64,000 bases of DNA from Scopulibacillus_A cellulosilyticus (GCF_042665295.1 NZ_JBHTCO010000044.1:94111-158110); one strand, 5' to 3'. Positions 9,343-18,035 are shown, counted from the stretch's first letter. Translations and numbers: made by a program. The notes: generated by a model from the letters alone, not told the origin.

Positions 9343-10098
9343 TCACATCCCATGTTTAACTCCTTTTCTGACAAGATACCAGTTTGCCGGGTAGCTTGTA
9401 CAGAAACCAAACATCATTGCCAATTGCATCATAAACCAAAAGACGGCAGTATTAGGCATGGGCGGGCTGGTAAAGAAGACATAGTGGACAAGCGCCATCC
9501 AAATGAACATACCGATTTCAAAACAGATAAGCGATAACGTATCTGCTTTTATTGCATCTTTCAACGCTTCCCCGGGATGATCATGTTTTTGGAACCCCAT
9601 TCCGTAATACTGAAAAGCAATGCCAAAGAGATACGCCAAAATAAATTCAACAACATAATCAGCAAATAACATACTTCCGGCAATTGTCAAACCTAACGCA
9701 AATACGAGCGGCGCACCGATTAAATCGCCGAGCGAACAGCCGCTGCTGCAATGTGTGGTTGATACCAGTACGCTTTGCCAGAACGGTTTTTTACTGTGGC
9801 TGTGATGGACCATGTGCTCATGATGCGGCATGTCCAAACTCATATCCATTCCCGTTTCCATATCCATATGGCTCATATCCATATGGCTCATATCCATATT
9901 CATTTTTCCTTTTTCCCGACCAAGTTTAAAATAAGCCCATATACCAAAGACCGGAAAATATAAACCTGTTAACGGCCAAACGATATTCATAATCGGCATC
10001 ATTTTTTGCGGATAACGAATGATATCAATGAGAATAATGATAGCTTGGAAAATTCCTATTGCAATTGCCGCGTAGGAAATAATGTTTAACCAAATCAT
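9343..10098 (-). CDS. DUF4396 membrane protein with Met/His-rich metal-binding loop
   Basis: A 251-residue integral membrane protein matching the DUF4396 family by overall pattern. An N-terminal hydrophobic pair of helices is followed by a Met/Asp/His-rich loop (about 66-102) with tandem DMSHM units and several His pairs. A THCSSGC motif and further membrane helices follow. Such Met/His loops usually bind copper or silver outside the membrane. ATG at 10098 follows GGGAG; an upstream in-frame start lacks one. It lies directly upstream of csoR with its own promoter bearing a CsoR-like box, so I infer a part in copper handling. The molecular function of the family is unknown to me. Confidence 0.75.
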   Translation of the reverse strand: MIWLNIISYAAIAIGIFQAIIILIDIIRYPQKMMPIMNIVWPLTGLYFPVFGIWAYFKLGREKGKMNMDMSHMDMSHMDMETGMDMSLDMPHHEHMVHHSHSKKPFWQSVLVSTTHCSSGCSLGDLIGAPLVFALGLTIAGSMLFADYVVEFILAYLFGIAFQYYGMGFQKHDHPGEALKDAIKADTLSLICFEIGMFIWMALVHYVFFTSPPMPNTAVFWFMMQLAMMFGFCTSYPANWYLVRKGVKHGM

Positions 10099-10138
10099 TC
10101 TCGAATCTCCCTCAATTAAAATTAATTCAACCATTTAT

Positions 10139-10167
10139 ACAATACCCCCGTTATGTATTAAAGTAAA
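10139..10167 (-). promoter_or_regulatory. promoter of the DUF4396 gene with CsoR-like box
   Basis: Minus strand -35 TTTACT, 17-bp spacer, -10 TATTGT. The spacer and start of the -10 read AATACATAACGGGGGTAT (10142-10159). That matches the csoR promoter 18-mer at 16 of 18 positions, in the same orientation and register. Confidence 0.7.
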
Positions 10168-10186
10168 CACATTTTATTATAAAAAG

Positions 10187-10218
10187 TTTTCGCATAGAAT
10201 CGAAATTCTATGCGAAAA
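10187..10218 (-). terminator. hairpin, probable terminator
   Basis: A 14-bp stem (TTTTCGCATAGAAT / ATTCTATGCGAAAA) with a very short loop. On the minus strand it is followed after one base by TTTTT. It could end transcription coming from the IclR gene and so insulate the DUF4396 promoter. Confidence 0.65.
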
Positions 10219-10270
10219 TATTAGGGTATCACCTTAGCCTTTTTCAAAAATAATCTTTACTTATCTACAT

Positions 10271-10308
10271 AATAAAACGAGCTTGCCTTAAGGCAGCCCG
10301 TTTTATTT
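10271..10308 (-). terminator. bidirectional hairpin terminator after the IclR gene
   Basis: Long, slightly imperfect stem with AATAAAACG and CGTTTTATT arms around TGCC-TTAA-GGCA, giving a U-rich tail in both directions. It lies about 120 bp after the stop of the IclR-type gene. Apart from the two hairpins and the DUF4396 promoter, the gap 10099-10425 holds nothing I recognise. Confidence 0.75.
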
Positions 10309-10425
10309 AATGTATTTTATTATATATTTTTCCAGGACTTCTCCGCTGCTTATTCCTAAAAGGTTTGACCGTTAAACCGTTATTCAACAAATAAAATTCA
10401 GCTTTAGTGTTTATATAATAGTTTT

Positions 10426-11181
10426 TCAAAGATAAGAATAACCCAGCTTTTTAGAGATCTCCATAGCCGCTTTCTTTACTTTTTTAATTAATTCCGGCAA
10501 ACGGTCTTCTTGGTAACGCGCCTCAATTCCGGCAACGCTAATCGCGGCAGCCACTTGATTTTGACCATTTAATACTGGCGCACTTACAGATGCTGTATAA
10601 TTTTCTAATTCAGATCGGGTAACGACATAACCATTTTTTCTTGCTTCATCTAATGATTGACGGAGCACATGCTTATCTGTAATCGTGCCAATTCCAATCG
10701 GCTTTAAATCTGTATTTTCAATATAAGTTTCTTGTTCACCCTTTGGCAGATAGGCAAGAATAATTCGGGATTCGCCGGCATAGAGCGGCGACCGTCGTCC
10801 AACTGAAGTATATAAACGTACAGGTTGCGGTGTATCTAATTTTTCAATATACATCGCTTCGTTCCCGTATCTGACAATCAGATTCACAGCTTCTTCCACA
10901 TCATCCCTAAGTTCTTTCATGATGGGCCGGGCAATTGTCCGAATATCCAGACGATCGGCTACAAGCTGCCCGAACTGTAAAAATAATAATCCAAGTGAAT
11001 AATAACCTTCTTCATCTTTTGTTAAGAATCCCATTTCTTCAAGCGAACCAACCATCCGATGTAAAGAGGTTTTCGGAATACCTGAGTATTCCATCATTTC
11101 ATTAAAAGTGAGCTTTGAATGGTTCAGGAAAAGTTTAAGTATTTTCATAGATTTTACAACCGTTTTATTACTGGCCTGCAT
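10426..11181 (-). CDS. IclR-family transcriptional regulator (KipR-like)
   Basis: A 251-residue IclR-family protein: N-terminal winged helix-turn-helix (about 5-60; FNEMMEYSGIPKTSLHRMV) and C-terminal effector-binding domain. ATG at 11181 follows AAAGGAG. It is the last gene of the 5-oxoproline block, in the position that kipR holds after kipA in B. subtilis, but separated here by accB and accC and a 138-bp gap. It probably represses the pxp operon in response to a small-molecule inducer. The repeated site ahead of pxpA is a candidate target. Confidence 0.85.
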   Translation of the reverse strand: MQASNKTVVKSMKILKLFLNHSKLTFNEMMEYSGIPKTSLHRMVGSLEEMGFLTKDEEGYYSLGLLFLQFGQLVADRLDIRTIARPIMKELRDDVEEAVNLIVRYGNEAMYIEKLDTPQPVRLYTSVGRRSPLYAGESRIILAYLPKGEQETYIENTDLKPIGIGTITDKHVLRQSLDEARKNGYVVTRSELENYTASVSAPVLNGQNQVAAAISVAGIEARYQEDRLPELIKKVKKAAMEISKKLGYSYL

Positions 11182-11227
11182 AGCATTTCTCCTTTATATT
11201 ACTATATTTCAAAGCTCAGGGCTTAAT

Positions 11228-11260
11228 AGAAAAGAAGGCCTATATAAATGTCGCCCCTTC
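11228..11260 (-). terminator. weak hairpin after accC
   Basis: GAAGGGGC pairs imperfectly with GGCCTTC and is followed by TTTTCT on the minus strand. It would partly separate the pxp-acc transcript from the regulator gene. The stem is short and mismatched. Confidence 0.35.
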
Positions 11261-11319
11261 CTTTCTCCTTATTATAAAACTTTACGGACTAAAGAAAAAC
11301 AGCATGCAAAAACCTAATT

Positions 11320-12672
11320 CTATACTTCACAGTAAATAGGATTTTCCTCTAAGAACTTTGTACTGAAATCTCCTTTTATAAATAAAGGATTATCTAATAA
11401 TGTTTTATGGAACGGAATCGTTGTATGAATACCGGCAATATCAAATTCATCTAACGCCCGTTTCATTCGGCGAATGGCCTCATCACGATCTTTGCCTTTT
11501 ACAATCAGTTTGGCGACCATGGAATCATAAAAAGGCGGAATGTCATACCCGGGGTAAACAGCGCTGTCAACACGGACGCCGTAACCGCCCGGGGGTAAAT
11601 ACATGTCAACCTTGCCCGGGGAAGGCATAAAATTTTTGGCTGGATTTTCCGCATTAATACGGCACTCAATAGCCCAGCCGTCTAACTTGATATCTTCCTG
11701 TCTAAACGGCAATGCATTGCCGGCCGCAACAGAGATTTGTTCTTTGATTAAATCAATGCCTGTGACAAGCTCTGTAACGGGGTGTTCGACTTGAATACGT
11801 GTATTCATTTCCATAAAATAAAATTTTTCATCTTTATCTAATAAAAACTCGACTGTTCCAACTCCTGTATAGTTTACGGCCTTTGCAGCTAATACTGCGG
11901 CTTTGCCCATTTTTTCCCGCAGATCTTCACTTAAAGCAGGAGAAGGCGCCTCTTCTAAAAGTTTTTGGTGCCGGCGCTGGATTGAACAGTCACGTTCACC
12001 TAAGTAAACAACGTTGCCATCTTCATCACCAATGATCTGTATTTCAATATGCCGAGGTTCCTCTAAATATTTTTCAAGATAAACACCGCCATCCCCAAAT
12101 GCTGTTTCCGCTTCTTGCTGTGCTTGACGAATCGCTTTTTGCAATTCTTCTTCGGTATGCGCTATCCGCATGCCTTTTCCGCCCCCGCCGGCAGTTGCTT
12201 TTACGATAACGGGATAGCCAATTTGTTTAGCTTTACGGATGGCATCAGTTAGATGTTGAATAATCCCGTCCGATCCAGGTACAATTGGCACACCGGCTTG
12301 TTTCATTGTTTCTCTGGCTGTTGCCTTTGCACCCATTTTACGGATCGCATCCGCTTCCGGCCCGATGAATGTCACATCGTATGATTTGCAAACATCGACA
12401 AACTCTGCATTCTCCGCTAAGAAACCGTATCCGGGGTGAATGGCATCCGCATTAGTTACACTAGCAACACTTATTATATTGCGGATATTTAAATAACTGT
12501 CTTTAGAAGATGTTTTTCCAATACAAAAAGCTTCATCTGCTAATTTAACATGTAAAGCTTCTTTATCCGCTTCTGAATAAACAGCTGCCGTCGCAATCCC
12601 CATCTCCCGGCAAGTACGAATAATACGAACCGCTATCTCGCCGCGATTCGCAATTACAATTTTTTTAAACAT
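11320..12672 (-). CDS. accC: biotin carboxylase (AccC-type)
   Basis: A 450-residue ATP-grasp biotin carboxylase that uses ATP and bicarbonate to carboxylate biotin on the carrier protein. Landmarks: N-terminal KIVIANRGEIAVRI, the ATP loop KATAGGGGKGMR, and EMNTRIQVEHPVTE. Full length for AccC. It follows accB by 30 bp at the end of the pxp operon. The set differs from the housekeeping arrangement, where accBC stand alone, so this may be a second copy dedicated to this pathway. Whether it serves fatty-acid synthesis or an unknown carboxylation of 5-oxoproline cannot be told from sequence. Confidence 0.93.
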   Translation of the reverse strand: MFKKIVIANRGEIAVRIIRTCREMGIATAAVYSEADKEALHVKLADEAFCIGKTSSKDSYLNIRNIISVASVTNADAIHPGYGFLAENAEFVDVCKSYDVTFIGPEADAIRKMGAKATARETMKQAGVPIVPGSDGIIQHLTDAIRKAKQIGYPVIVKATAGGGGKGMRIAHTEEELQKAIRQAQQEAETAFGDGGVYLEKYLEEPRHIEIQIIGDEDGNVVYLGERDCSIQRRHQKLLEEAPSPALSEDLREKMGKAAVLAAKAVNYTGVGTVEFLLDKDEKFYFMEMNTRIQVEHPVTELVTGIDLIKEQISVAAGNALPFRQEDIKLDGWAIECRINAENPAKNFMPSPGKVDMYLPPGGYGVRVDSAVYPGYDIPPFYDSMVAKLIVKGKDRDEAIRRMKRALDEFDIAGIHTTIPFHKTLLDNPLFIKGDFSTKFLEENPIYCEV

Positions 12673-12702
12673 GATTACTGCCCCTTTTTACAATTAAATG
12701 GC

Positions 12703-13155
12703 TTATTTTACGACAAAAAGCGGTTGTCCGTATTCTACAACTTGTCCGTCTTCAACTAATATGTCAATCACTTCGCCGGTCACGCCGGCTTCGACTTCAT
12801 TAAACAATTTCATAGCTTCTATAACACAAACAGGATCATCGTTTTTTACTTGTGACCCTATTTGCACGAACGGTTCAGCCCCTTCTTCCTGCCGGGAATA
12901 AAAGGTACCGACCATAGGGGAGAGAATTTGTTGAGTATGACTTTCTTCCTTTTCTTCTTTCGCTTCAGAATATTCTTCGGCAGTTGTTACTTGTGTTTGG
13001 TTGTGCTCTTTATGTTCACTAGTTATGGGAGCACTAGATCCTTCCGTTTTGTCAATAATGACTTTCGTTCCTTCATGTTCTACATGAATTTTCCGAATCG
13101 ATGACTTATCCATTAAATGAATAACTTCTTCTAGTTCGCGTACGTTTATCATCAT
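12703..13155 (-). CDS. accB: biotin carboxyl carrier protein (AccB-type)
   Basis: A 150-residue carrier with an acidic, flexible middle and a C-terminal biotinyl domain. The biotin-accepting lysine lies in EAMKLFNEV (Lys116). Two adjacent ATG codons could start it; the second (13152) is better spaced from AAAGGAG. It lies 20 bp after pxpC. It shuttles carboxybiotin between AccC and a carboxyltransferase. No carboxyltransferase subunits (AccA/AccD) are encoded here. PxpB/PxpC are homologous to the AHS1/AHS2 parts of urea carboxylase, which makes the company interesting. Confidence 0.93.
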   Translation of the reverse strand: MMINVRELEEVIHLMDKSSIRKIHVEHEGTKVIIDKTEGSSAPITSEHKEHNQTQVTTAEEYSEAKEEKEESHTQQILSPMVGTFYSRQEEGAEPFVQIGSQVKNDDPVCVIEAMKLFNEVEAGVTGEVIDILVEDGQVVEYGQPLFVVK

Positions 13156-13175
13156 AAAGCTCCTTTGACATACGA

Positions 13176-14174
13176 TTATTTATCTTTAAAAGCCAATGAA
13201 ATGGCAATCTTTAATTGTTGCAGCTGTTGTTCTTTTTGTATATATAAATGCTCTGCTTCTTCTAAAGAAACATATGAAAATCTCAGAGACTGTCCCGGTT
13301 TGACTTGGGCGATTAAAGGTAAGTCTGCCGTAATCACTTGAGCAATTTTTGGATATCCGCCTGTTGTTTGCCGATCCGCCAGCAAAATGATAGGATTTCC
13401 GTCAGGCGTTACTTGAATGGAGCCATTTGAGACAGCCTCGGACAATAAATCGCGTTTATTTTCTAATTCCATTGAAGGCCCTGTTAATCGGTATCCCATT
13501 CTATCTGATTGATTGGAAACGACAAATGGCTTTTTCACAAACTCTTCTTGACTGGAGTCTGTAAAATAGCCGAATTGCCTGCCTTTTGTCACACGAATGA
13601 CCGGGTTGTCAATAAGCGGAATAAATTGTTTATAATTAACAGACCAATTTGCAGCAGTAAATGCACCTGTAAATTCTTCCTTTTGAAACTGGTTGTGGTA
13701 ATGATCATGTTCATTAAAGGGAATAACATCATCCGCCTGACATGCTCTTCCTTTATATCCGCCAAGTTCACCCCTTAAATAGGTGCTTTTACTGTTCATA
13801 ATCTCCGGTATCTGATATCCTCCCGAAACAGATAAGTATGCACGGCATCCGGATTGACACGATCCGAATTTAAGGGTATTTCCTTTCTTAACATAGACAG
13901 GCTTCCACATAGGAACGGGCTGGCCGTCAATTTTAGGTGATATATCCCCGCCTGTAATGGCAATTAAGCAATCTTTTTCTATTTTTAGCGTTGGGCCCGT
14001 TAACGTTATTTCAAGTGCTGCTTCATTGTCGTTATTTCCGACTAATAAATTGGCTATTCGAAATGAGTATGCATCCATGGCGCCGCTGACAATCACACCA
14101 TGCTGCTGAAACCCTTTCCTTCCAAGATCCTGAACGCTTGTTAACAGCCCTGGCTTAATGACACGAAAGCTCAT
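13176..14174 (-). CDS. pxpC: 5-oxoprolinase subunit C (KipA family, AHS2 domain)
   Basis: A 332-residue protein with the KipA/AHS2 signature: start MSFRVIKPGLLTSVQDLGR, then QHGVIVSGAMDAYSFRIAN and later LADRQTTGGYPKIAQV. In B. subtilis PxpABC together hydrolyse 5-oxoproline to glutamate with ATP. Its ATG overlaps the stop of pxpB by 4 bp (ATGA), a hallmark of subunits of one enzyme. Older literature calls it KipA, antagonist of the sporulation-kinase inhibitor KipI. Length is normal. Confidence 0.92.
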   Translation of the reverse strand: MSFRVIKPGLLTSVQDLGRKGFQQHGVIVSGAMDAYSFRIANLLVGNNDNEAALEITLTGPTLKIEKDCLIAITGGDISPKIDGQPVPMWKPVYVKKGNTLKFGSCQSGCRAYLSVSGGYQIPEIMNSKSTYLRGELGGYKGRACQADDVIPFNEHDHYHNQFQKEEFTGAFTAANWSVNYKQFIPLIDNPVIRVTKGRQFGYFTDSSQEEFVKKPFVVSNQSDRMGYRLTGPSMELENKRDLLSEAVSNGSIQVTPDGNPIILLADRQTTGGYPKIAQVITADLPLIAQVKPGQSLRFSYVSLEEAEHLYIQKEQQLQQLKIAISLAFKDK

Positions 14175-14911
14175 TGTCCCCCCTCCTTATGAACCATCTC
14201 TTCATACTCCTTACGGGAGATTTGATAAAATTTGATCATATCACCGGCCTGCAATAAACTCGGGGGATTTTCATTTGGTAAAAATAGTTTCATTGGTGTT
14301 TTTCCAATGAGCTGCCATCCCCCCGGCGTTGAGATAGGATAAACGCCTGTTTGCATGCCGGCAATGCCAACAGATCCTGCCGGAATTGAAGTTCTTGGAG
14401 AGGAGCGTCTAGGCGTGGCAATTTTTTCTGAAAGGCCTCCTAAAAACGGAAAGCCTGGCGCAAATCCAATCATGTAAGCAAGATACTCGCCATTAGTATG
14501 AATATGAATCACTTCTTCAGTCGTTAAATCATTAGAACGGGCCACATATTCCAAATCAGGCCCAAATTCTCCGCCGTAACATACGGGTATTGACATTGTC
14601 CGATGATTGAGCTCTTTATCAGATTCTATTTTCTTTAATTTCTTTTCAATAATTGAACTCACTACTTCAAAAGGTGAATTTTTTTTATGCTCATTATAAA
14701 CAACAAACGGATCGTAATAGATTGTCAAATTTACAAAAGCAGGAACACATTCAATAAATCCAGTAAATGGCTCCTTCTTAAGTAAATCCATAAACATTTT
14801 TATTTTTTTATGAGTCTCATACTTGATTTCATCCCCAAAAGTAACCACAACGGCGCAATCGCCTAAAGGTGACAGATCAAATGTGGATTTATTTAAAGGG
14901 GCTTGTGACAT
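14171..14911 (-). CDS. pxpB: 5-oxoprolinase subunit B (KipI family, AHS1 domain)
   Basis: A 246-residue AHS1/KipI-family protein. FAPGFPFLGGL, TPRRSSPRTSIPAGSVGIAG and STPGGWQLIGKTP are the standard family blocks. ATG at 14911 is spaced correctly from GGTGAG; a GTG three codons upstream is less likely. Partner of pxpC (4-bp overlap) and pxpA in the ATP-dependent 5-oxoprolinase. In B. subtilis the homologue also binds histidine kinase KinA and blocks sporulation, but that need not hold here. Confidence 0.92.
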   Translation of the reverse strand: MSQAPLNKSTFDLSPLGDCAVVVTFGDEIKYETHKKIKMFMDLLKKEPFTGFIECVPAFVNLTIYYDPFVVYNEHKKNSPFEVVSSIIEKKLKKIESDKELNHRTMSIPVCYGGEFGPDLEYVARSNDLTTEEVIHIHTNGEYLAYMIGFAPGFPFLGGLSEKIATPRRSSPRTSIPAGSVGIAGMQTGVYPISTPGGWQLIGKTPMKLFLPNENPPSLLQAGDMIKFYQISRKEYEEMVHKEGGQ

Positions 14912-14926
14912 AATGCTCACCGCTTT

Positions 14927-15718
14927 CTATATAACACCTAATTTTTCATCACGAATATCCGTAATAAACATATAACCTGGCGCATGGGTAATCATAATAG
15001 ACGGCTTTGTTTCCATTGCGATAGATTGCGGAGTAACTCCGCATGCCCAAAAGACCGGCACTTCTCCTTCACGAATCGTTACCGAATCACCGAAATCAGG
15101 CTTCTGAATATCCTTAATGCCGATGGCACCGGGATCTCCTATATGAACAGGTGCACCGTGAACATCAGGAAAACGTGAAGTCACTTGCACTGCCCGTACA
15201 ACGTCTTTTTGAGGAATCGGGCGCATGCTTACAACCATTTTCCCGTGAAATATGCCTGCTTCAATACATGAGATATTTGTTTTATACATTGGTACATTGC
15301 GGTCTTCTTCAATATGACGAACCGAAATATTATTGTTTAAAAGGGCATGTTCGAATGTAAAACTGCAGCCGATTAAGAATGCCACCATATCGTCTTTCCA
15401 ATAGTCTGTGATATCTGTTACTTCTTCCGCCAGCTCTCCATGTTTGTAAATCCGATATTTTGGTATATCCGTACGAATATCACCAGATGGCGCGGCAAAT
15501 TTAGGAACCGGCGAACCAGCTTCTGTTACATCGAGCAAAGGACATGGCTTAGGGTTGCGCTGGCAAAACAGAAGGAAATCAAAAGCATGTTCTTTTTTCA
15601 AAATAGCTAAGTTGGCTTGAGCATAACCGCCCGCCATACCTGCAGTTGGTTTAACTAATTGGTTGCCGCGAATCATTTCACGAAGTTCGGACGGTTTTGC
15701 TTGTGAAAGATTAATCAT
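14927..15718 (-). CDS. ycsI: YcsI/DUF1445 family putative hydro-lyase (D-glutamate cyclase-related)
   Basis: A 263-residue protein of the UPF0317/DUF1445 family: N-terminal GYAQANLAILKKEHAFDFLLFCQRNPKPCPLL, FLIGCSFTFEHAL and the C-terminal ITHAPGYMFITD. A related domain forms part of mammalian D-glutamate cyclase, which makes 5-oxo-D-proline, so its place among 5-oxoprolinase genes is sensible. ATG at 15718 is 8 bases after AGGAGG. It lies between the transporter and pxpB as in B. subtilis. The reaction in this organism is inferred, not shown. Confidence 0.88.
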   Translation of the reverse strand: MINLSQAKPSELREMIRGNQLVKPTAGMAGGYAQANLAILKKEHAFDFLLFCQRNPKPCPLLDVTEAGSPVPKFAAPSGDIRTDIPKYRIYKHGELAEEVTDITDYWKDDMVAFLIGCSFTFEHALLNNNISVRHIEEDRNVPMYKTNISCIEAGIFHGKMVVSMRPIPQKDVVRAVQVTSRFPDVHGAPVHIGDPGAIGIKDIQKPDFGDSVTIREGEVPVFWACGVTPQSIAMETKPSIMITHAPGYMFITDIRDEKLGVI

Positions 15719-15736
15719 TTGATATGCCTCCTAAAA

Positions 15737-16987
15737 TTATTTAAAAAGTGATAACAGCTGTTCTATCATTGTATAGCCGCCCATTAAGAACAAAACGATG
15801 ACAACCAGAACACCTGGAATGGTTAACCAAATAGGATGTTTATAATCACCAACAATTTTTTTCTTGTAAGCAGCAATTAGAAGGACACCAAGGGCAATCG
15901 GTAAAATCATGCTGTTAAGTGCACCAACTAAAACCAATACTTTAACCGGCTGTCCAATAAATAAGAAACACAATGTTGAAAAAACAATAAAACCAATAAT
16001 AATCCATTTTGAATTTCGATTTAATTTTTTACTGAATGTTTTAATAAAGGAAACCGACGTATAAGCAGCGCCGACGACTGATGTGATGGATGCGGCCCAC
16101 ATGATAATACCGAAAATTTTATAACCAATGTTTCCTGCTGCAAGCTGAAAAACTGATGCGGAAGGGTTATTAGAATCAATGTGCAGACCTTTAGATACAA
16201 CACCCAGAACAGCTAAAAATAACGCAATTCGCATGACAGCTGTTATTAAAATACCGATCACAGAGCTTTTTGTAACTTCAGGCAATGCGCTGATCCCTTT
16301 GGTTCCGGAATCTAATAATCTATGTCCGCCTGCGAATGTAATATAGCCGCCAACTGAACCGCCGACGATTGTAATAATTGAGAAAACATCAATTTTGTCC
16401 GGTGCAAATGATTTGATAACCGCTTCGCCTATTGGAGGACTTGTTTTCCATGCAACGAATACCATGAGGACGATCATTATAAGTCCGGCAATTTGTGTAA
16501 AGCGATCCATGACCTTACCGGCCTCTTTGACCAAGAAAATTAAGAGAGCAATGACGCAGCTGATTAACGCGCCAGTCTTTGGAGATATGCCAGTTATAAC
16601 ATTCAAGCCAAGTCCGGCTCCTGCAATGTTCCCGATATTAAATGCGAGTCCGCCTATAACAATAAGCGCCGCGATAATGTAACCAAGTCCGGGAAGCACC
16701 ATATTTGCAATATCTTGGCCCCTTTTTTCAGAAACAGCAATAATACGCCATACATTTGTTTGTGCAAATATATCAATAATTATAGAAATAAAGATGACAA
16801 ATCCAAAACTCGAGGCAAGGCTTTGAGTGAAAACTGTCGTTTGTGTTAAAAAGCCTGGGCCAATGGCTGATGTAGCCATAAGAAATGCCGCACCCAGCAT
16901 TAAAGCCCAGCTTACTTTCCGAGGAGCGCCTTTTGACGATGATTTTTTCGGCGATTCAACTTTATGGGATGTTTTATTAGTTGCCAT
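15737..16987 (-). CDS. ycsG: NRAMP-superfamily transporter (YcsG-like), metal motif not conserved
   Basis: A 416-residue membrane protein with the NRAMP fold pattern and about eleven hydrophobic segments after a polar, basic N-terminus of 25 residues. The first helix reads GPGF (43-46) where metal-ion NRAMPs have DPGN, and the TM6 region reads TFAGGHR rather than an MPH motif. The metal ligands are therefore missing. Position between pxpA and ycsI suggests it imports 5-oxoproline or a related amino acid. ATG at 16987 follows AGGAGG by 6 bases. Confidence 0.85.
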   Translation of the reverse strand: MATNKTSHKVESPKKSSSKGAPRKVSWALMLGAAFLMATSAIGPGFLTQTTVFTQSLASSFGFVIFISIIIDIFAQTNVWRIIAVSEKRGQDIANMVLPGLGYIIAALIVIGGLAFNIGNIAGAGLGLNVITGISPKTGALISCVIALLIFLVKEAGKVMDRFTQIAGLIMIVLMVFVAWKTSPPIGEAVIKSFAPDKIDVFSIITIVGGSVGGYITFAGGHRLLDSGTKGISALPEVTKSSVIGILITAVMRIALFLAVLGVVSKGLHIDSNNPSASVFQLAAGNIGYKIFGIIMWAASITSVVGAAYTSVSFIKTFSKKLNRNSKWIIIGFIVFSTLCFLFIGQPVKVLVLVGALNSMILPIALGVLLIAAYKKKIVGDYKHPIWLTIPGVLVVIVLFLMGGYTMIEQLLSLFK

Positions 16988-17006
16988 ATCATACCTCCTG
17001 AATTGT

Positions 17007-17768
17007 TTATCCGGTAATTGCTTTAACTGTAATTCCCGACGATTCCAAAGACGATCTTACGTAGCGGGCAAAGGTTAAGGCGTGCGCGCCATCCCCGTGA
17101 ATACAAATGGTATCGGCTTGTATAGGTACATCGACACCTTGTTGTGACATAACTTTCCCTTCCTTAACCATTCGGATAACTTGGGAAACAGCATCTTCAT
17201 CTTTTTCAATTAAGGCATTTTCTTCAGTACGGGGCGTTAATGAACCATCTTGCTGATATGTTCGGTCGGCAAAAACTTCACTTGCGGTCCGTAAGCCAAT
17301 GGCCTGCCCTGCCCGTATTAATTCACTGCCTGATAAGCCATATAAAATCAGTTCAGGGTTCACTTTGTAAACCGCTTCAGCAATCGCTTCAGATAAATCC
17401 TTATCTTTTGCAGCCATATTATATAATGCGCCATGCGGTTTAACGTGCTGCATACGACCGCCTTCAGCTTGTAAAAAACCGTTTAATGCACCAATTTGAT
17501 AAACCACGATATCAAAAGCTTCTTTTGGCGAAATTTTTATATTTCTTCGACCAAAACCGATTAAATCTTGCAACCCTGGATGAGCGCCGATTCGGATATT
17601 TTTATTTAAAGCAAGTTGTACAGTTTTTCTCATCACAGACGGATCACCCGCATGAAACCCGCAAGCAACATTCACTGAAGTGACATCATTTAAAATGTCT
17701 TCATCATTACCAATCTTATAAACTCCAAAACTTTCACCTAAATCACAATTTAAATCAACTATGCTCAT
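17007..17768 (-). CDS. pxpA: 5-oxoprolinase subunit A (LamB/YcsF family)
   Basis: A 253-residue LamB/YcsF-family protein opening with IVDLNCDLGESFG and holding VNVACGFHAGDPSVM and HGDGAHAL. It is the first gene of the operon and supplies the ring-opening subunit of PxpABC. ATG at 17768 is 6-7 bases after GGGGAGGAA; the longer upstream reading lacks a ribosome site. About 80 bp upstream lies a pair of repeated decamers that may bind the IclR-type regulator. Confidence 0.93.
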   Translation of the reverse strand: MSIVDLNCDLGESFGVYKIGNDEDILNDVTSVNVACGFHAGDPSVMRKTVQLALNKNIRIGAHPGLQDLIGFGRRNIKISPKEAFDIVVYQIGALNGFLQAEGGRMQHVKPHGALYNMAAKDKDLSEAIAEAVYKVNPELILYGLSGSELIRAGQAIGLRTASEVFADRTYQQDGSLTPRTEENALIEKDEDAVSQVIRMVKEGKVMSQQGVDVPIQADTICIHGDGAHALTFARYVRSSLESSGITVKAITG

Positions 17769-17846
17769 GATTATTCCTCCCCAATTTGTAAGCGATATCA
17801 TTACTCAATAAATAAATAAATCGTATAAACCTTGCTAAATATCATG

Positions 17847-17877
17847 AAGTTCCGAAAAACGGTATAAAAGTTCCGAA
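17847..17877 (-). promoter_or_regulatory. two direct repeats upstream of pxpA, candidate regulator site
   Basis: The decamer TTCGGAACTT occurs twice (minus strand) at 17868-17877 and 17847-17856, exactly 21 bp apart, about two helical turns. It lies 79-109 bp upstream of the pxpA start and has no other explanation. IclR proteins often bind paired sites, so the operon's own IclR member is a reasonable candidate. The rest of the gap 17769-18159 shows only the terminator at 18036. Confidence 0.45.
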
Positions 17878-18035
17878 TTTTGGTTACATATTGACTTTAT
17901 CATAATTTTCTTATTTACGCAACAATATATAAGAATTGTCCGTTTATTTCCCCTTGATTCGACTTTTATTAGTATCCGACAAAAATATGTTCTATTTCAG
18001 AATTTAACAGTAGGTACACGACTAATTACAGCCAT

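Noticed and set aside
9784..9963. Short repeats near 9840-9905 as a tandem repeat array or CRISPR
   Set aside because: They are codons for the DMSHM units of the Met/His-rich loop, with no spacers.
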